In this document: positions 16,209-26,346 of the stretch, in pieces | Numbering within the stretch: position 1 is the stretch's first letter | How the letters are laid out: each line of letters starts with the position of its first letter | DNA from: Dehalococcoidia bacterium | GTDB lineage: Bacteria; Chloroflexota; Dehalococcoidia; SZUA-161 | DNA length: 59,554 nt | Assembly (NCBI GenBank): GCA_030619685.1 | Contig: JAUXAX010000009.1 | Location: 1-59,554 of the forward strand | Direction: 5' to 3' | Notes under the pieces: model-generated | Database searches by the model: none | What the model saw: only the letters and a program-made list of their open reading frames with translations | Told to the model about the DNA's origin: nothing | Translations under genes and position numbers: made by a program

Positions 16209-19200
16209 ATGAGTATAGGGACTTATTCCAGATCTTGTGGCGGAGGGCCATCGGAACACGCGGGCAACCTGTATCATTATCTATATGCAGCAACTCGTGT
16301 AATGGAATTGCTCGAACCAGATCAGCGGACGAATGCAATACGGCTGGAGGGTTTATTTGATGTTCCGGACGAGCAGGTCATTGATATTGTGGTCGAGCGT
16401 GAGTCTGATGTCGAACTAATCCAGGTTAAGTGGTCAGCATCTAGTAGCAGCTTAAGCCCTGCAGATTTCTGGCAAATAGCCAGAAGACTTTGGTCGAACG
16501 CAAAACAAGTGGACTTGCGTGGATGGCGGCCACATATTCTTATACATACGAACCGGAGACTTGCGCATTCACTCCAAAAGCAATGGGAACTTCTTCAAAG
16601 ATGGAAAGGTCTCTCACAGGATCAATTGGATCACATCTTTACTGAAGATAGTAATGACAAGATAATCACACAAGTAAAAAAAGAATCGAATGATGTCACG
16701 GGTAAAGATCCGAAAGATGTTGTTACATTCATCCAGGGCATTAGCATTGACCACAGCTTGGGCTCTGGGGCGATCAATCATACTGAGCGAATCTTGGATT
16801 TACAAATTAAAAACCGAAACCTACTGCCTGAACTATACCGTGCTCGCATACTGGAACTCGTCATCGAACACTGTCTACCCGAGAATGCTGGTAAGGCAAT
16901 CACTTTTCAGACTCTCCAGCAAGTGCTGGGACTTGATTCTGGACCGAAGCTCCGGCATGATGTTGAACTTCCGGAGGGATACACCGAATGGAAGGCACTA
17001 GGAGATGAACTCGATGTTCAGATAAATGAGTTAGCCACACATGGCGGCATTGCCGTTGTGCTTGGCTCTCCAGGTTCAGGAAAAACTGTTCAGCTTCAGA
17101 ACTGGGCAAGGGACAATCGTTATCCTTTCTATGCCTGCCGTCTGGGTGATCGATTTGATGATATCCCCGTTAGAGCAAATCAAGCAAAGTTTCAAATGGA
17201 GACAAGTAGCTTGATAAGACAACGGTATAGGGACCGCATATCTGCATCTGATCACCATGTTGAAGGAGAAGTGTCTGGCTATACGTCAATCCGGGGCGAC
17301 TCGCTAACTCAGTTGCTCGATGCTTTAGGTGCGGCGAGTGATCCTTCAGCCCCAGGAGTGCTTGTTATAGATGGGCTGGATGACGCATATCGGTGGGATG
17401 CAACTGGCTCATTTTTGAGTTTGCTTCAGCTCCCACATACCGGGGTTGTTCTGGTAGTCAGTGCACAGGGACAGGAATTTCTGCCTGACTGGATGCGGAG
17501 TCCAAACGACCGGATAAAACATATACCTGTCCCACCATTTCCTGACGAATTTAGCAGGAAGGTTATTCATAAACTGTTGTATACTCAAGATAAAATTAAT
17601 CAATCGGCATCTAATGAACTAAATAGTATTGTTGAACAAGTAGTACAACTAAGCGCAGGCAACCTCCTAGTACTACGAACAATTTGTGAACGTTTGCAAC
17701 AAGAAGATCCGTCGAGGTGGCGATCTGTCCTTAATAGTACTGGAGATGAGCCCTTCGAAGGCATAGATAGTTACTTCAATACAGTCCTTCGGTCACCTTC
17801 TCCGAATGAACTACGATGTCTTAAGACACTGGCTATATCGCGAATTCCTCTCACGGCGATCCAGGTTAGCCAGGTTACCCAATGTCAAATAGAAGACCTG
17901 CAACCAGCCCTAATACAGCTACAATTTATCCTAACACGCTCTGCTGAATTACCAACGCTCTATTCACTTTACAACATAAGCCTACGGCGGTATATAGAGA
18001 AGACTTTTTTTCAAAAAGACCAGTTGAAATTTCATGATGCTTTATCGTGTCTATTGATGACGCAACAAACAGACCTAAATGCAGCAACAGAAGTTCCTTA
18101 TCATCTATTACAGACTGGACGATTCGAAGAAGTGATAAAGTACATTACTTTTGAATACCTTGATAGGCTCCTTACCAATTTTTTGCCACCGTCTCGAATA
18201 CAGGAACAGATGGTGTTTCTCGCCAGTGCCACCAGCGGTTTGGGAAGGTTGGGTGAAGCCGTTCGCGCTGCGTTGTTAGCCACTAAGGTTGACCAGCGCC
18301 TCGACTTGTTAATGCCTCCTAGCAATGATACTATCGGCGGCTCTGATACCGAGTTTAGAGTTCTTTTAAATGTTCTCTTTTCTGGCTCCAATGATGTCAT
18401 GCATTCTAGGGCACTCGATCTTTTAAAAGAAGTTCAAGACCCTGAAGGACGGTATAACATCTCAGTTCATCTCGCGTTACAAGCGTTCAGGCGTGGTGAT
18501 ACATACCTCGCCCAGGCTGTCCTACAGATAGCTCATAATGTCTTTCTTTTTTATCATCCGTCTAGGAGTCCTGGCACCGCTGTGAATGAAGCTGCATGTT
18601 CAGTTTGGCACAATAAAAAGTTAAGCGATATATACACAGAGTGGAAGTCAGTGGTATGGATGCAGGGGAAAAATGATGAGCAGGAACTAAAACCTGTACC
18701 TCGCTCGCAACAATACAAGCTGCGAGGAGACACGATGCGTTCGATTGCACGCGAAGCCATAAAAGCGAATAGGGAGCCGGAACTACGTGAACTAGTTAAA
18801 AAAGCGGCACAGGTCTATAAGCCATATATTCTCTTAGGGATGTGTGAAGCACAGGAACCGTTGAACTCCGCGGATGTCAAAGTGCTTGTAGAAGAGGTAG
18901 ACAAAGCTAAATACTTTACCCTTCAAGAACGGATGCAGATAGCTAGCCTACTTCTGAAGGCCAACGGTGATGCTAAAGTAGCCGCTAAGATCAGTGGACT
19001 GAAAAACTCAAAATTGAGTGTGGTTGACTTACTGGGAGCATCGTTGCCAGAGCATCAACCGAAGTTTAATGCGTTCTTAAAAGAACTATACCTACGTGTT
19101 AGATTAGGTGAGAACCCCGAATTATCCTATGACAATATAAAAGAGGGCGATCAACGCCAGTCTGCACAATTCTTTTACGAAGCAGCTATTGCTCTCTTCC

Positions 19201-22200
19201 GGGCTGAGGCTATGAAAGAGCGCGGTAAATCCAAACCAGCAATCATAGAACAAATAGATGCAGCCGGTAAAGCATGGGAATGTGAAAGACCATACTCTAT
19301 GTGGTGGAGTCCATTTTTTGATGCCAGAAGACAACTGCGGTTAATTACTCATCGTCTTATCAGACTTGCTTTTGATATCGACGAAGATACAGGGCATTGT
19401 ACAGGACAAAGGATTTGGCACCTTAAAGGATGGTCTATTGGGGCACTTGACCTCGACTCCAAGCTCGACATACTGATAGAAATCAGCGAGATTCATACCG
19501 CTCGGGCGTGGATTATTGAGAAGCTTGACTATTGCATAGAAGATGTTCAATCAAATGTACGAAACACGAGTGAGCGAGTATCACTTCTTCTAAAATGCGC
19601 CGATGTTGCCCGAAGCCTTGGGATATTAGAGAGAGCCATGGAGTTAATCCGCTATGCTGTTCTTTATACCAAGGGATTACCGGGTGTCGATGAAGAACCC
19701 CGTTACTATGCTGCTCTGATACTTGGCGAAGCTCTAAACAAGCGTGGTCAAAGTGTGCTACCTCTCCTCAAGCGGTTGGGACGATGTATAGATGCATCGT
19801 TCGAAGCCACCAATAGAAGGTATGCAGGCCACACGTGGCCTTGGCTTATTGAAGTCCTTTGCACCGTAAATCTCCCCGCCGGCCTCTCGCTTGCTGCAGA
19901 GCTTGATGATGACTCTGTGAAAGATGAATACCTGCCTGAGATTGCGACTTGTTTGAGGAGAATATTTGGAAAAGATGGCCTTAGTATCACTCCAGCGCAG
20001 TGGACGGCCTTATTTTGGATTGCAGGAGGTGCTTCTGATAACGAGCCACATGAGCGACTAGCCGATACTGTTAGCAATTTATTAGAGCGCTGTACGAGTG
20101 ACCAAACTAAGCAGCAATTAAATGTTTGGATAAAAAGTCTATTAGATAAAGAAAGTGGAGAGAAGGAAAGTAAACCTGTTAACCACGAACAGAAATTAGA
20201 CCCTTCAGCTGTAGCTAAACTAATTGGAGTTTCGGAGAGACTGTGGACAGAAGCTCTTACTGGATCCAAGGACGCAATCCACAGCGTTCTTGATTATCTC
20301 TCTGCATGGTTACCAGATAAAAAGGCTGCCCATTCTTTAAATTATGGTTTAGAGAAGAAGATCGAGAAATTCCTCGAGGCTTCCATTTCCTACTGTTACC
20401 CTGATGACATCGAGCGAATACGACAATTATATAACTTGGGTTGGTATGCTTCCCACGATGCTCCACTTCTAATAGAAATAGCTCGCCGGGAGTTAATACG
20501 AGGTCCTCGAAAAGCTAAAGACCTTCTATTAACTGCACTTGAGGTCTCTTATTGGGATAGTAGCCCAACTCTGATTAAGGGCTTCTGTCTTCTTGCGGAG
20601 ATCGATAGCAGCGCATCTAAGCGGCAAATTGTAGAGCGCATTGCGTGGCGAAACAAGACTTTCGACGCCTACTGGATAGTTAAGACGTTGAACGAATTAC
20701 CGGATTCCCTTGCATCAACTGAGGAACTTGATGTGGTTTACGATGCTCTGTGCTCGGATATTGAAGATTCACTGTCAACACTCCCACGACGTCCTACTAG
20801 AGTGGCTTTCACAGATACCTGTGCGCCACCTATTACAAATGTGCCAGAACTAGTACGACACTTGCTACATAACCGGGATAAGGAAATACGTCAGGGAAGT
20901 TTGGAAGCAGTGGGCATTCTTGCGATTGAAGGAGTTGATGACTTGGTATCTGTATTCCACTCACGAGACGGCATTGATAGGCTTCCGGTTTATCTCCAAC
21001 GGACGGCGGAGCAACAACGGCTAGCTGCGTTATGGGTACTTGCTGAAATTGATGCCAGGCCGCTCAGAGCAGTTATTGACGATATATTTGATCGCTATCT
21101 TAAAGTTAATGCACCAAGCGGACAACACTTTCTTATGTTCGAGTATAGCAGGCAGATCTGTAGTCGTATACTGGAAGCGACAACTGCTAATAAAGTGGTT
21201 AACACCGTATCAATGCATGACATACCTCCTGGAGGGCCGAGGAGGTCTGTGCACTTCACAGACAAATTTCATCCAGGATCCGTTTTTCCTTTCCCCCTTG
21301 GAGTTCTAGACAGAGGGCTGGAATATGACTTTGAATTATTAGCTAAGATATTCCGAATACCAGTACGTGTCGTAGAAAGAGCTATCAAGAAAATAATGAC
21401 CCGGATTAGTGTTCTAGATGAAGAGGAAATACAGCTAGATAGACGGATCGTAGATCAACGATACAGTCGAAACTCTCGCCCCCTGATAACTGCACGTGAA
21501 GAGGTAGTTCGTCACGCTTATCGAATATTCCAGCAATGGTGCTTCGTCAAACGAGCAGCGGATGCAGACTTGCTTGAGGAGGAGGGGACAGCACACTTTG
21601 AACGAAGAGAACTTGATCCTTGGCTGCCACGACTACTTACATCGAATCTTAGCCTTCCATTTGGTCCACCGCAATCTTATGAAGAGGGAGAAGGAGCTAA
21701 TTGGTTTCAAGCACGGCTACCGGATTTAACCAGCCATATCTATACTGAAGACAATATAGTCTTGCACGAATATGTCACGCAAGGAGAAGCAGTCTGGAAG
21801 ATTATATGTTCAGTAGAGTCCTGTCTTATCAGCGAAACCCTCGAAAAAGAATGGCTAGATAAGGAAAACTTAGAGCCAGTACATTCCGACTTCCCTATGT
21901 ATATTTACATACGTGAAGTAACTGAGGACTACAACTGGTGGTGGAATCGCTGGAGCTACGGAGCTTCAAAGAACGGGGCTGGACGACAGGTTGAAGCCTA
22001 TGCTGTTAATGGACTTGCTATCGCTGAACCATATTATGTAGTCGTTTCGCGGCCAGCTCCGCTTCTAATAAGTACCATGGAGTTGGAACGTACACCTTAC
22101 GGATATGCTATACGGGATAGTCACAATGGTTCACTTATATGGACAAACCAGTGCGTCAATAGCAACGAAGTTAGAGTTCTCGTGGCAAAAGACTGGCTTT

Positions 22201-22400
22201 TAAATAGACTTAAAGAAATTGGCTTGTTACTAGCGTTTGAAATAAGAGTAATTAAAGAAAAACGGAAAAAAGAGAGATGGGGATACGGACTTGAGCGAGA
22301 TAGGAGTTGGATCCTTAGGGGTTTAATCGATTATCAAGGGAACATTAAATGGGGTCTTACCGAACAGAGCGCTCAAGAGTATTCAAGCACCGGTTCTTAA
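16209..22400 (+). CDS. Giant STAND NTPase with N-terminal nuclease domain (Avs-like)
   Basis: 2063 residues, no membrane segment. Residues ~15-110 fit a Cap4/DUF4297-type PD-(D/E)XK nuclease: GNLYHYLYAATRVMELL, then Glu47, Asp59 and Gln72-x-Lys74 (ELIQVKW). A P-loop NTPase follows, with Walker A GSPGSGKT near residue 285 and Walker B VLVIDGLDDA near 385, the STAND/AP-ATPase type. The remaining ~1500 residues are helical, with TPR/HEAT-like repeats and many leucines. This is the plan of Avs antiviral proteins, where the C-terminal part recognises a viral protein and the N-terminal nuclease then degrades DNA. It is codon-poor in GC compared with the flanking housekeeping genes, as is common for transferred defence genes. 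The assignment to Avs rather than another STAND class is inference. Confidence 0.85.
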   Translation: MSIGTYSRSCGGGPSEHAGNLYHYLYAATRVMELLEPDQRTNAIRLEGLFDVPDEQVIDIVVERESDVELIQVKWSASSSSLSPADFWQIARRLWSNAKQVDLRGWRPHILIHTNRRLAHSLQKQWELLQRWKGLSQDQLDHIFTEDSNDKIITQVKKESNDVTGKDPKDVVTFIQGISIDHSLGSGAINHTERILDLQIKNRNLLPELYRARILELVIEHCLPENAGKAITFQTLQQVLGLDSGPKLRHDVELPEGYTEWKALGDELDVQINELATHGGIAVVLGSPGSGKTVQLQNWARDNRYPFYACRLGDRFDDIPVRANQAKFQMETSSLIRQRYRDRISASDHHVEGEVSGYTSIRGDSLTQLLDALGAASDPSAPGVLVIDGLDDAYRWDATGSFLSLLQLPHTGVVLVVSAQGQEFLPDWMRSPNDRIKHIPVPPFPDEFSRKVIHKLLYTQDKINQSASNELNSIVEQVVQLSAGNLLVLRTICERLQQEDPSRWRSVLNSTGDEPFEGIDSYFNTVLRSPSPNELRCLKTLAISRIPLTAIQVSQVTQCQIEDLQPALIQLQFILTRSAELPTLYSLYNISLRRYIEKTFFQKDQLKFHDALSCLLMTQQTDLNAATEVPYHLLQTGRFEEVIKYITFEYLDRLLTNFLPPSRIQEQMVFLASATSGLGRLGEAVRAALLATKVDQRLDLLMPPSNDTIGGSDTEFRVLLNVLFSGSNDVMHSRALDLLKEVQDPEGRYNISVHLALQAFRRGDTYLAQAVLQIAHNVFLFYHPSRSPGTAVNEAACSVWHNKKLSDIYTEWKSVVWMQGKNDEQELKPVPRSQQYKLRGDTMRSIAREAIKANREPELRELVKKAAQVYKPYILLGMCEAQEPLNSADVKVLVEEVDKAKYFTLQERMQIASLLLKANGDAKVAAKISGLKNSKLSVVDLLGASLPEHQPKFNAFLKELYLRVRLGENPELSYDNIKEGDQRQSAQFFYEAAIALFRAEAMKERGKSKPAIIEQIDAAGKAWECERPYSMWWSPFFDARRQLRLITHRLIRLAFDIDEDTGHCTGQRIWHLKGWSIGALDLDSKLDILIEISEIHTARAWIIEKLDYCIEDVQSNVRNTSERVSLLLKCADVARSLGILERAMELIRYAVLYTKGLPGVDEEPRYYAALILGEALNKRGQSVLPLLKRLGRCIDASFEATNRRYAGHTWPWLIEVLCTVNLPAGLSLAAELDDDSVKDEYLPEIATCLRRIFGKDGLSITPAQWTALFWIAGGASDNEPHERLADTVSNLLERCTSDQTKQQLNVWIKSLLDKESGEKESKPVNHEQKLDPSAVAKLIGVSERLWTEALTGSKDAIHSVLDYLSAWLPDKKAAHSLNYGLEKKIEKFLEASISYCYPDDIERIRQLYNLGWYASHDAPLLIEIARRELIRGPRKAKDLLLTALEVSYWDSSPTLIKGFCLLAEIDSSASKRQIVERIAWRNKTFDAYWIVKTLNELPDSLASTEELDVVYDALCSDIEDSLSTLPRRPTRVAFTDTCAPPITNVPELVRHLLHNRDKEIRQGSLEAVGILAIEGVDDLVSVFHSRDGIDRLPVYLQRTAEQQRLAALWVLAEIDARPLRAVIDDIFDRYLKVNAPSGQHFLMFEYSRQICSRILEATTANKVVNTVSMHDIPPGGPRRSVHFTDKFHPGSVFPFPLGVLDRGLEYDFELLAKIFRIPVRVVERAIKKIMTRISVLDEEEIQLDRRIVDQRYSRNSRPLITAREEVVRHAYRIFQQWCFVKRAADADLLEEEGTAHFERRELDPWLPRLLTSNLSLPFGPPQSYEEGEGANWFQARLPDLTSHIYTEDNIVLHEYVTQGEAVWKIICSVESCLISETLEKEWLDKENLEPVHSDFPMYIYIREVTEDYNWWWNRWSYGASKNGAGRQVEAYAVNGLAIAEPYYVVVSRPAPLLISTMELERTPYGYAIRDSHNGSLIWTNQCVNSNEVRVLVAKDWLLNRLKEIGLLLAFEIRVIKEKRKKERWGYGLERDRSWILRGLIDYQGNIKWGLTEQSAQEYSSTGS

Positions 22401-22479
22401 TGTGAAGGAGTGTGACAGAAAGGCCACAGACTCTAGAAAAGCTACTGTGTTGGCAAAATAAGGTAGCACGGCAAGCCAT

Positions 22480-22806
22480 TTAGCTACGAATATCTTTAAT
22501 CCAGAACCAGACTCTAAGTATTAGAATAACTATAGGACCGACTACGTTAAACACAATATCAGCCGGTCCCAATAAGTCTCTAAGAAGCAGAGAGCCAAGT
22601 AACCAGCCTATAGTATAAAGTAACCCTGCATACCGAAAGGAATGTATGGTCGTTATGTTCGCAATTATACTAAATAAACCGAACAGCCATACAAAATACT
22701 TGGGTATATAACCATCCTCTGCAAAAGCACCGACAATAGTTATCAGCATAATTCCCATAACTATGCCTATAATTGCTTCTGCCAGTCCCTTTTGGATTTC
22801 ATTCAT
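22480..22806 (-). CDS. Small multi-pass membrane protein
   Basis: 108 residues with about four hydrophobic segments (IIGIVMGIMLITIVGAF, YFVWLFGLFSIIANI, LLYTIGWLLGSLL, VVGPIVILILRVWFWI) and short charged ends. GGAGG lies 7 bases before the ATG. It is transcribed toward the giant STAND gene. No family is recognised. It could be a membrane effector or an unrelated cargo gene; the sequence does not decide this. Confidence 0.65.
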   Translation of the reverse strand: MNEIQKGLAEAIIGIVMGIMLITIVGAFAEDGYIPKYFVWLFGLFSIIANITTIHSFRYAGLLYTIGWLLGSLLLRDLLGPADIVFNVVGPIVILILRVWFWIKDIRS

Positions 22807-23132
22807 TATTTGTCCTCCATGGCAAGCTAGTTAACTGTAGCCTTATTATATCTCTCAAATATCGCTTTTACGATTTTTAACACTCTTGACCAATAAATCA
22901 GACAAATGAAAAGGCTACTCTGCACGTTCTATATATTGAACAACTTCGGCTAACAAGTTGGACTTGAACCAGTACTTTGACTAAACATTCAGCCATTCTG
23001 TGTGCCGAATTTCCTGAGCAAACCCTGCCGAAGCAACTCGCTTAATCCAGTATCACACCCTCCCCATCTTTGCCAGGAGGCTCAGCAGGCACGGTTAAAC
23101 CTACGCAAACACTCTGTTCAACAGCATTCATA
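22807..23132. other. Intergenic region without recognised gene
   Basis: AT-rich near 22,850, then mixed. A short minus-strand piece near 22,957-22,978 resembles a tRNA T-arm (GGTTCAAGTCC) but its stem pairs poorly. Nothing else is supported. Confidence 0.3.
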
Positions 23133-23444
23133 TCAAGCAAGATTGTTGGGTGGCCCATACTTCTCAATCAAACGGGCTTCCAGTGACCCAGCATTACTAC
23201 TCGAATTAGTATACAATGCCTTTACCAAGGTAGCCCCCCTGCCCTTATCCCGATATATCGCATTGTATATTTCCTGTACCATTCTGCCAGCCCCAGCCTT
23301 CCCGATATACTTTACCTGATGATTGACATCGGCAAAGATATATACCCCTGCTCTCTCCTCTAGATTTCGGTAGTTATCGATATTTAGCCACCGGGTATAA
23401 TCCACAACTCTCCAATCTTGGTGATCTCCAATATCCCATTGCAT
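23133..23444 (-). CDS. GIY-YIG nuclease-domain protein
   Basis: About 103 residues when started at the ATG at 23,444, which has GGGGAGG six bases upstream; a longer frame to 23,546 lacks a binding site. The GIY-YIG core is visible: GVYIF (33-37), KYIGKA (45-50), an Arg at 54 and a C-terminal Glu (LEARLIEKYGPPNN, Glu89 or Glu94), the metal-binding position. Such stand-alone domains cut DNA in homing, repair or defence settings. The N-terminal 30 residues are tryptophan-rich and of unknown fold. It lies inside the accessory island, beside a TIR-like-tailed protein on the other strand. Confidence 0.7.
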   Translation of the reverse strand: MQWDIGDHQDWRVVDYTRWLNIDNYRNLEERAGVYIFADVNHQVKYIGKAGAGRMVQEIYNAIYRDKGRGATLVKALYTNSSSNAGSLEARLIEKYGPPNNLA

Positions 23445-23698
23445 CACGAACCTCCCCTGTTGTGAACTGGCAACGCCGCCCAACAGCACCGCCAGCATCG
23501 CCGCATCTGATGTTTGAAGTGTAGTCACGGCAATCCGATTTGTCAACAGACATCGAGTTTGGATTCCGTATCAGAATCTCACCGTCCACGTCATGCCCCT
23601 CTTTCTGAGCCACAGTCCACAATTCATCGATATGTCTAGTTACTTTCTCTGGTAGAAAGGGGACATTGTTGACTAAGGCTATTGAACAAAACTGACTA

Positions 23699-24856
23699 TT
23701 GTTTTGCTTGATCGGCTCAGGTAGAATTGGCGGCAGAGTGGAGCAGGAGTCTGTGGTCTATTTCTTTGAACAGCACGCACAGCAGGTGGTCCAGGCTTTT
23801 CTTGGTCACCTGCGCCGGACAGTCAAGCGACGTTACTTGAGGGACACCCGGCTTCCGCCCTGGCTTAGAGCCGCGAAAGTCCGAGCTGGATGGATCAATG
23901 ATAGTCTCGTGGCAGTCTTTGAGGACATCACTGAACGCGACACATACCAGATTCTCGGACCGGTTCATGCAGACACGGTGGTCTTGCTGAACATCGAGGA
24001 CTTTGTGCCAAGCGCGGCCTCCTTGAAAGCTCGGGACGCAGAGGGCCTTATCATCTTGAGCGGCCAGTATCAAGATAGGAAGCGCACCATAGTCAACCTA
24101 ACAGGAGAACAACCGGCTCTTTTCGACTGTGGGTACGCTGGTTATCACGGTCCGCGTGCTCTTTTCAATCTCGTTCTCCAACATAGCCCAGCAGGTTCTG
24201 AGGTAGGGCCGGTAGCCACACGCTTCGTCCCGTTTGCGCTATATGTGCACAGAAGCGATGCTATCGATCCGTCTCGGGTTTGGGGTCTCTGTGAGCAACA
24301 TTTGATAGATCTCTTGGTGCAGATTCACGACTCTGAACAAGGAGACTTCTATGAGCGCTTGCTTGGTCCGGCCACGGTCTTCGCTATGACTAAGGAGTCG
24401 AGCGTTGTCGTCCTAGGAAAGGACTCAGGCACTGAGCTAGACGAACTGATTCAAGTTCGAGACTATCTGCGGGGAAGAGGGTACAACGCCCAATTGATCA
24501 GGGATCTGCCTGAGATTAGTGAGATGTCCAATGAGGAAAAGGTGCGTCTCTGGACCCTAAGTTCTAGGTTCTGCGTGATGGTTGATCGAGTCCCTGCGGG
24601 CCAAGTAGCTGAGTATTTGATGCTCAGGGGGCAGCGCTCCATCCTGGCGGTGCTACGGCCTTTCCAGTCCGCATCTACCTACATGATCGGCGATGACTCC
24701 CTTGTTGATATAAACTTCATTCGAGTATTCGAATTCGAGCAGACGCCTCTCAGGGTGCTCGACGATGTAATTGCATGGGCAGAGGAGATTGCCCGGGCGC
24801 GAGGTAAAGCCTATGACAAAGCCTACCCATGGAGGCGTGAGCCGCGTTCGCAATGA
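23699..24856 (+). CDS. Protein with TIR-like C-terminal domain
   Basis: About 385 residues (a GTG at 23,738 is an alternative start). Residues ~1-240 form a soluble domain I do not recognise, with DTVVLLNIEDFVPS and ATRFVPFALYVHRSDAID segments. From about residue 245 the chain reads SSVVVLGKDSGTELDELIQV, RDYLRGRGYNAQLIRDL, then LSSRFCVMVDRVPAGQVAEY and RSILAVLRPF, which fits a Rossmann-like TIR or TIR-related NADase/nucleotide-binding fold. A sensor domain followed by a TIR-like effector is common in phage defence. The catalytic Glu cannot be named with confidence. The gene is alone on its strand within the island. Confidence 0.65.
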   Translation: MFCLIGSGRIGGRVEQESVVYFFEQHAQQVVQAFLGHLRRTVKRRYLRDTRLPPWLRAAKVRAGWINDSLVAVFEDITERDTYQILGPVHADTVVLLNIEDFVPSAASLKARDAEGLIILSGQYQDRKRTIVNLTGEQPALFDCGYAGYHGPRALFNLVLQHSPAGSEVGPVATRFVPFALYVHRSDAIDPSRVWGLCEQHLIDLLVQIHDSEQGDFYERLLGPATVFAMTKESSVVVLGKDSGTELDELIQVRDYLRGRGYNAQLIRDLPEISEMSNEEKVRLWTLSSRFCVMVDRVPAGQVAEYLMLRGQRSILAVLRPFQSASTYMIGDDSLVDINFIRVFEFEQTPLRVLDDVIAWAEEIARARGKAYDKAYPWRREPRSQ

Positions 24857-25359
24857 ACTGCTAGTTACTGCTCGTGAAAGCACTGAATTACCATTCGTGA
24901 GAGCAGGGCGCTTCATTGAACATTCCTCGGTTTTGTTAACAATCACTCATTTTGTTAAGGCACGACACGCTCCAGGCAGAATCCAAGCCACTCAGAATCG
25001 GAGTAACAGAAAACTCGCTATTGTTGCATCGATGGCTCCTGCTATCTGACGCATGCGGCTGCTACGCCCTTCTGCAACAAGTCAGCGTTTTGTCAGATGG
25101 AAGATCTAGCTTCCATGTCTGCTGTCGCGTCGACAGCGCAGTACGTGGTCGCTATAGCAGGGCAGTGAGAAAAGCTTGCGTGCTTGAACGGGGGCCTAGG
25201 CTAGCTATACATTATAGAGATGGTTTGTGCGATACATCATCAGTGTTCCTAGACCGTAGAATGACGGCTTAAGGCCTTGCTGTATCTGAAGTGCTGTGAT
25301 ATGCTAGGCCTCGCAGAGACTGGTAGATTCTATCCTTAACCAGCAGGAGGTATTCTAGA
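24857..25359. other. Intergenic region carrying repeat copy R1 and a weak promoter
   Basis: It contains repeat R1 (listed separately). Before the next gene a possible promoter reads TTGCTG (25,277), 17 bases, TATGCT (25,300). No supported gene. Confidence 0.35.
25019..25082. repeat. Repeat R1, ends form an 8-bp inverted repeat
   Basis: The unit is bounded by TTGTTGCA and TGCAACAA. Its inner part (a CATGG-like start, CTGACGC, TGCGGCT, TCTGCAAC) recurs at 26,945-26,995. The two copies flank a ~1.9-kb segment with one intact gene and two decayed genes. Confidence 0.5.
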
Positions 25360-25833
25360 GTGGATAGCGGAGCTATTTATTGGTTACTTTCGGGTGTGAG
25401 TACCGGCGTAATATTGGGGTTCTTAGGATGGGCCTGGCAACGATGGGTACGGTGGAACACCACGGAAGACTTTGAGGTAATGCTGCCGAGCTCCTCCAAA
25501 ATGAAACCACCTGAATTCAAATTCGGAGTCATGCACGCCCGCAATGATGACGGAATGATGGTCAATAGAGTATATTGGTTTAAGAAGGCTCGTGGGGGAA
25601 AATGGCGTGCTGTTATACGCCATCCCAGAAATATTGGCTTCCAATACAAATGCTTCGTTGACCACCCCACGTCTTACAGCCCTCAGGAGCTTATGACGTG
25701 GCTGTTCGAGGAGGGCCACAAGAACGCTGCCGTAGGAGCAGGCAAACCAAATAGAATCTGGTTCATTCTTCCGGACAAGCCCACTGCAGAGGATCCGGCA
25801 GGAAACATCAATAATCACTACTATCCCGAGTGA
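25360..25833 (+). CDS. Membrane-anchored hypothetical protein
   Basis: 157 residues, GTG start with CAGGAGG about 9 bases upstream. One N-terminal transmembrane segment (WLLSGVSTGVILGFLGWAW) anchors a cytosolic or exposed domain of about 125 residues (FKFGVMHARNDDGMMVNRVY ... GKWRAVIRHPRNIGF ... NRIWFILPD). No known family or catalytic motif is recognised. It lies between the two R1/R2 repeats in the defence island, so it may be a transferred cassette gene. Confidence 0.65.
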   Translation: MDSGAIYWLLSGVSTGVILGFLGWAWQRWVRWNTTEDFEVMLPSSSKMKPPEFKFGVMHARNDDGMMVNRVYWFKKARGGKWRAVIRHPRNIGFQYKCFVDHPTSYSPQELMTWLFEEGHKNAAVGAGKPNRIWFILPDKPTAEDPAGNINNHYYPE

Positions 25834-25908
25834 GGCAGTGCGGGGCCGAATGCGTGGCACACAGCGAGCCATATTCGCTCGGACTAGCACAGTGCTGCGG
25901 ATTTCCCC

Positions 25909-26270
25909 ATGGGATCAGTCAACAATTGCTCGTTTTGCTGTGTGCGGGCGATGGATCAAAAAAGCAGTGCGAAGGTCTTCTCGAAGGTCCTGGTTTTACC
26001 TTTCGTCCTAAATGGGGAGCTACTCTTTGACCCAGTAGATTTGTCGGTTACGTTGACAATGACCTGGATTCCCACTGTAGCAACAAGTATAAACACGGTG
26101 GTGACACAAACAGAGCAATAACCGAAGTCTTCGGGTATCCACCGCAGGACAATCCCGAATTGGAAGAGGAATACAAGAACCACTGCTGGGGTCTAGGTGA
26201 GAGACCACCTAGAACAGGAAGGTTTGGCTACTTACGGTTGTATTGGTTCATAAGCTCCACCAAAGCATGA
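25909..26270 (+). pseudogene. Decayed gene with ClpX-like zinc-finger start
   Basis: The first frame encodes MGSVNNCSFCCVRAMDQKSS, like the CSFC...  start of ClpX-type zinc fingers. The expected next part (LLEGPGFTF, compare 'LIAGPGVYI') is in another frame, so a frameshift lies near 25,970. That second frame meets a TGA at 26,028 and then stays open for ~79 codons, encoding ITEVFGYPPQDNPELEEEY and HCWGLGERPPRTGRFG. This later part faintly recalls NotI-type restriction enzymes ('EVFGYP ... CPF'), but this is weak. It is best read as a decayed island gene. Confidence 0.35.
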
Positions 26271-26346
26271 TCGCATTACGCCTAGCACTGCTCTGCCGCT
26301 GACCAACTCCCAGCTCCCTCGCACTAAGCGTTGTCAAGGAGGACAC

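Noticed and set aside
19748..20269. 173-codon open frame on the minus strand
   Set aside because: It lies antisense within the STAND gene and resembles no protein.
22955..22980. tRNA 3' end (T-arm-like sequence)
   Set aside because: Only the loop and two stem pairs fit; no acceptor or anticodon arm is present.
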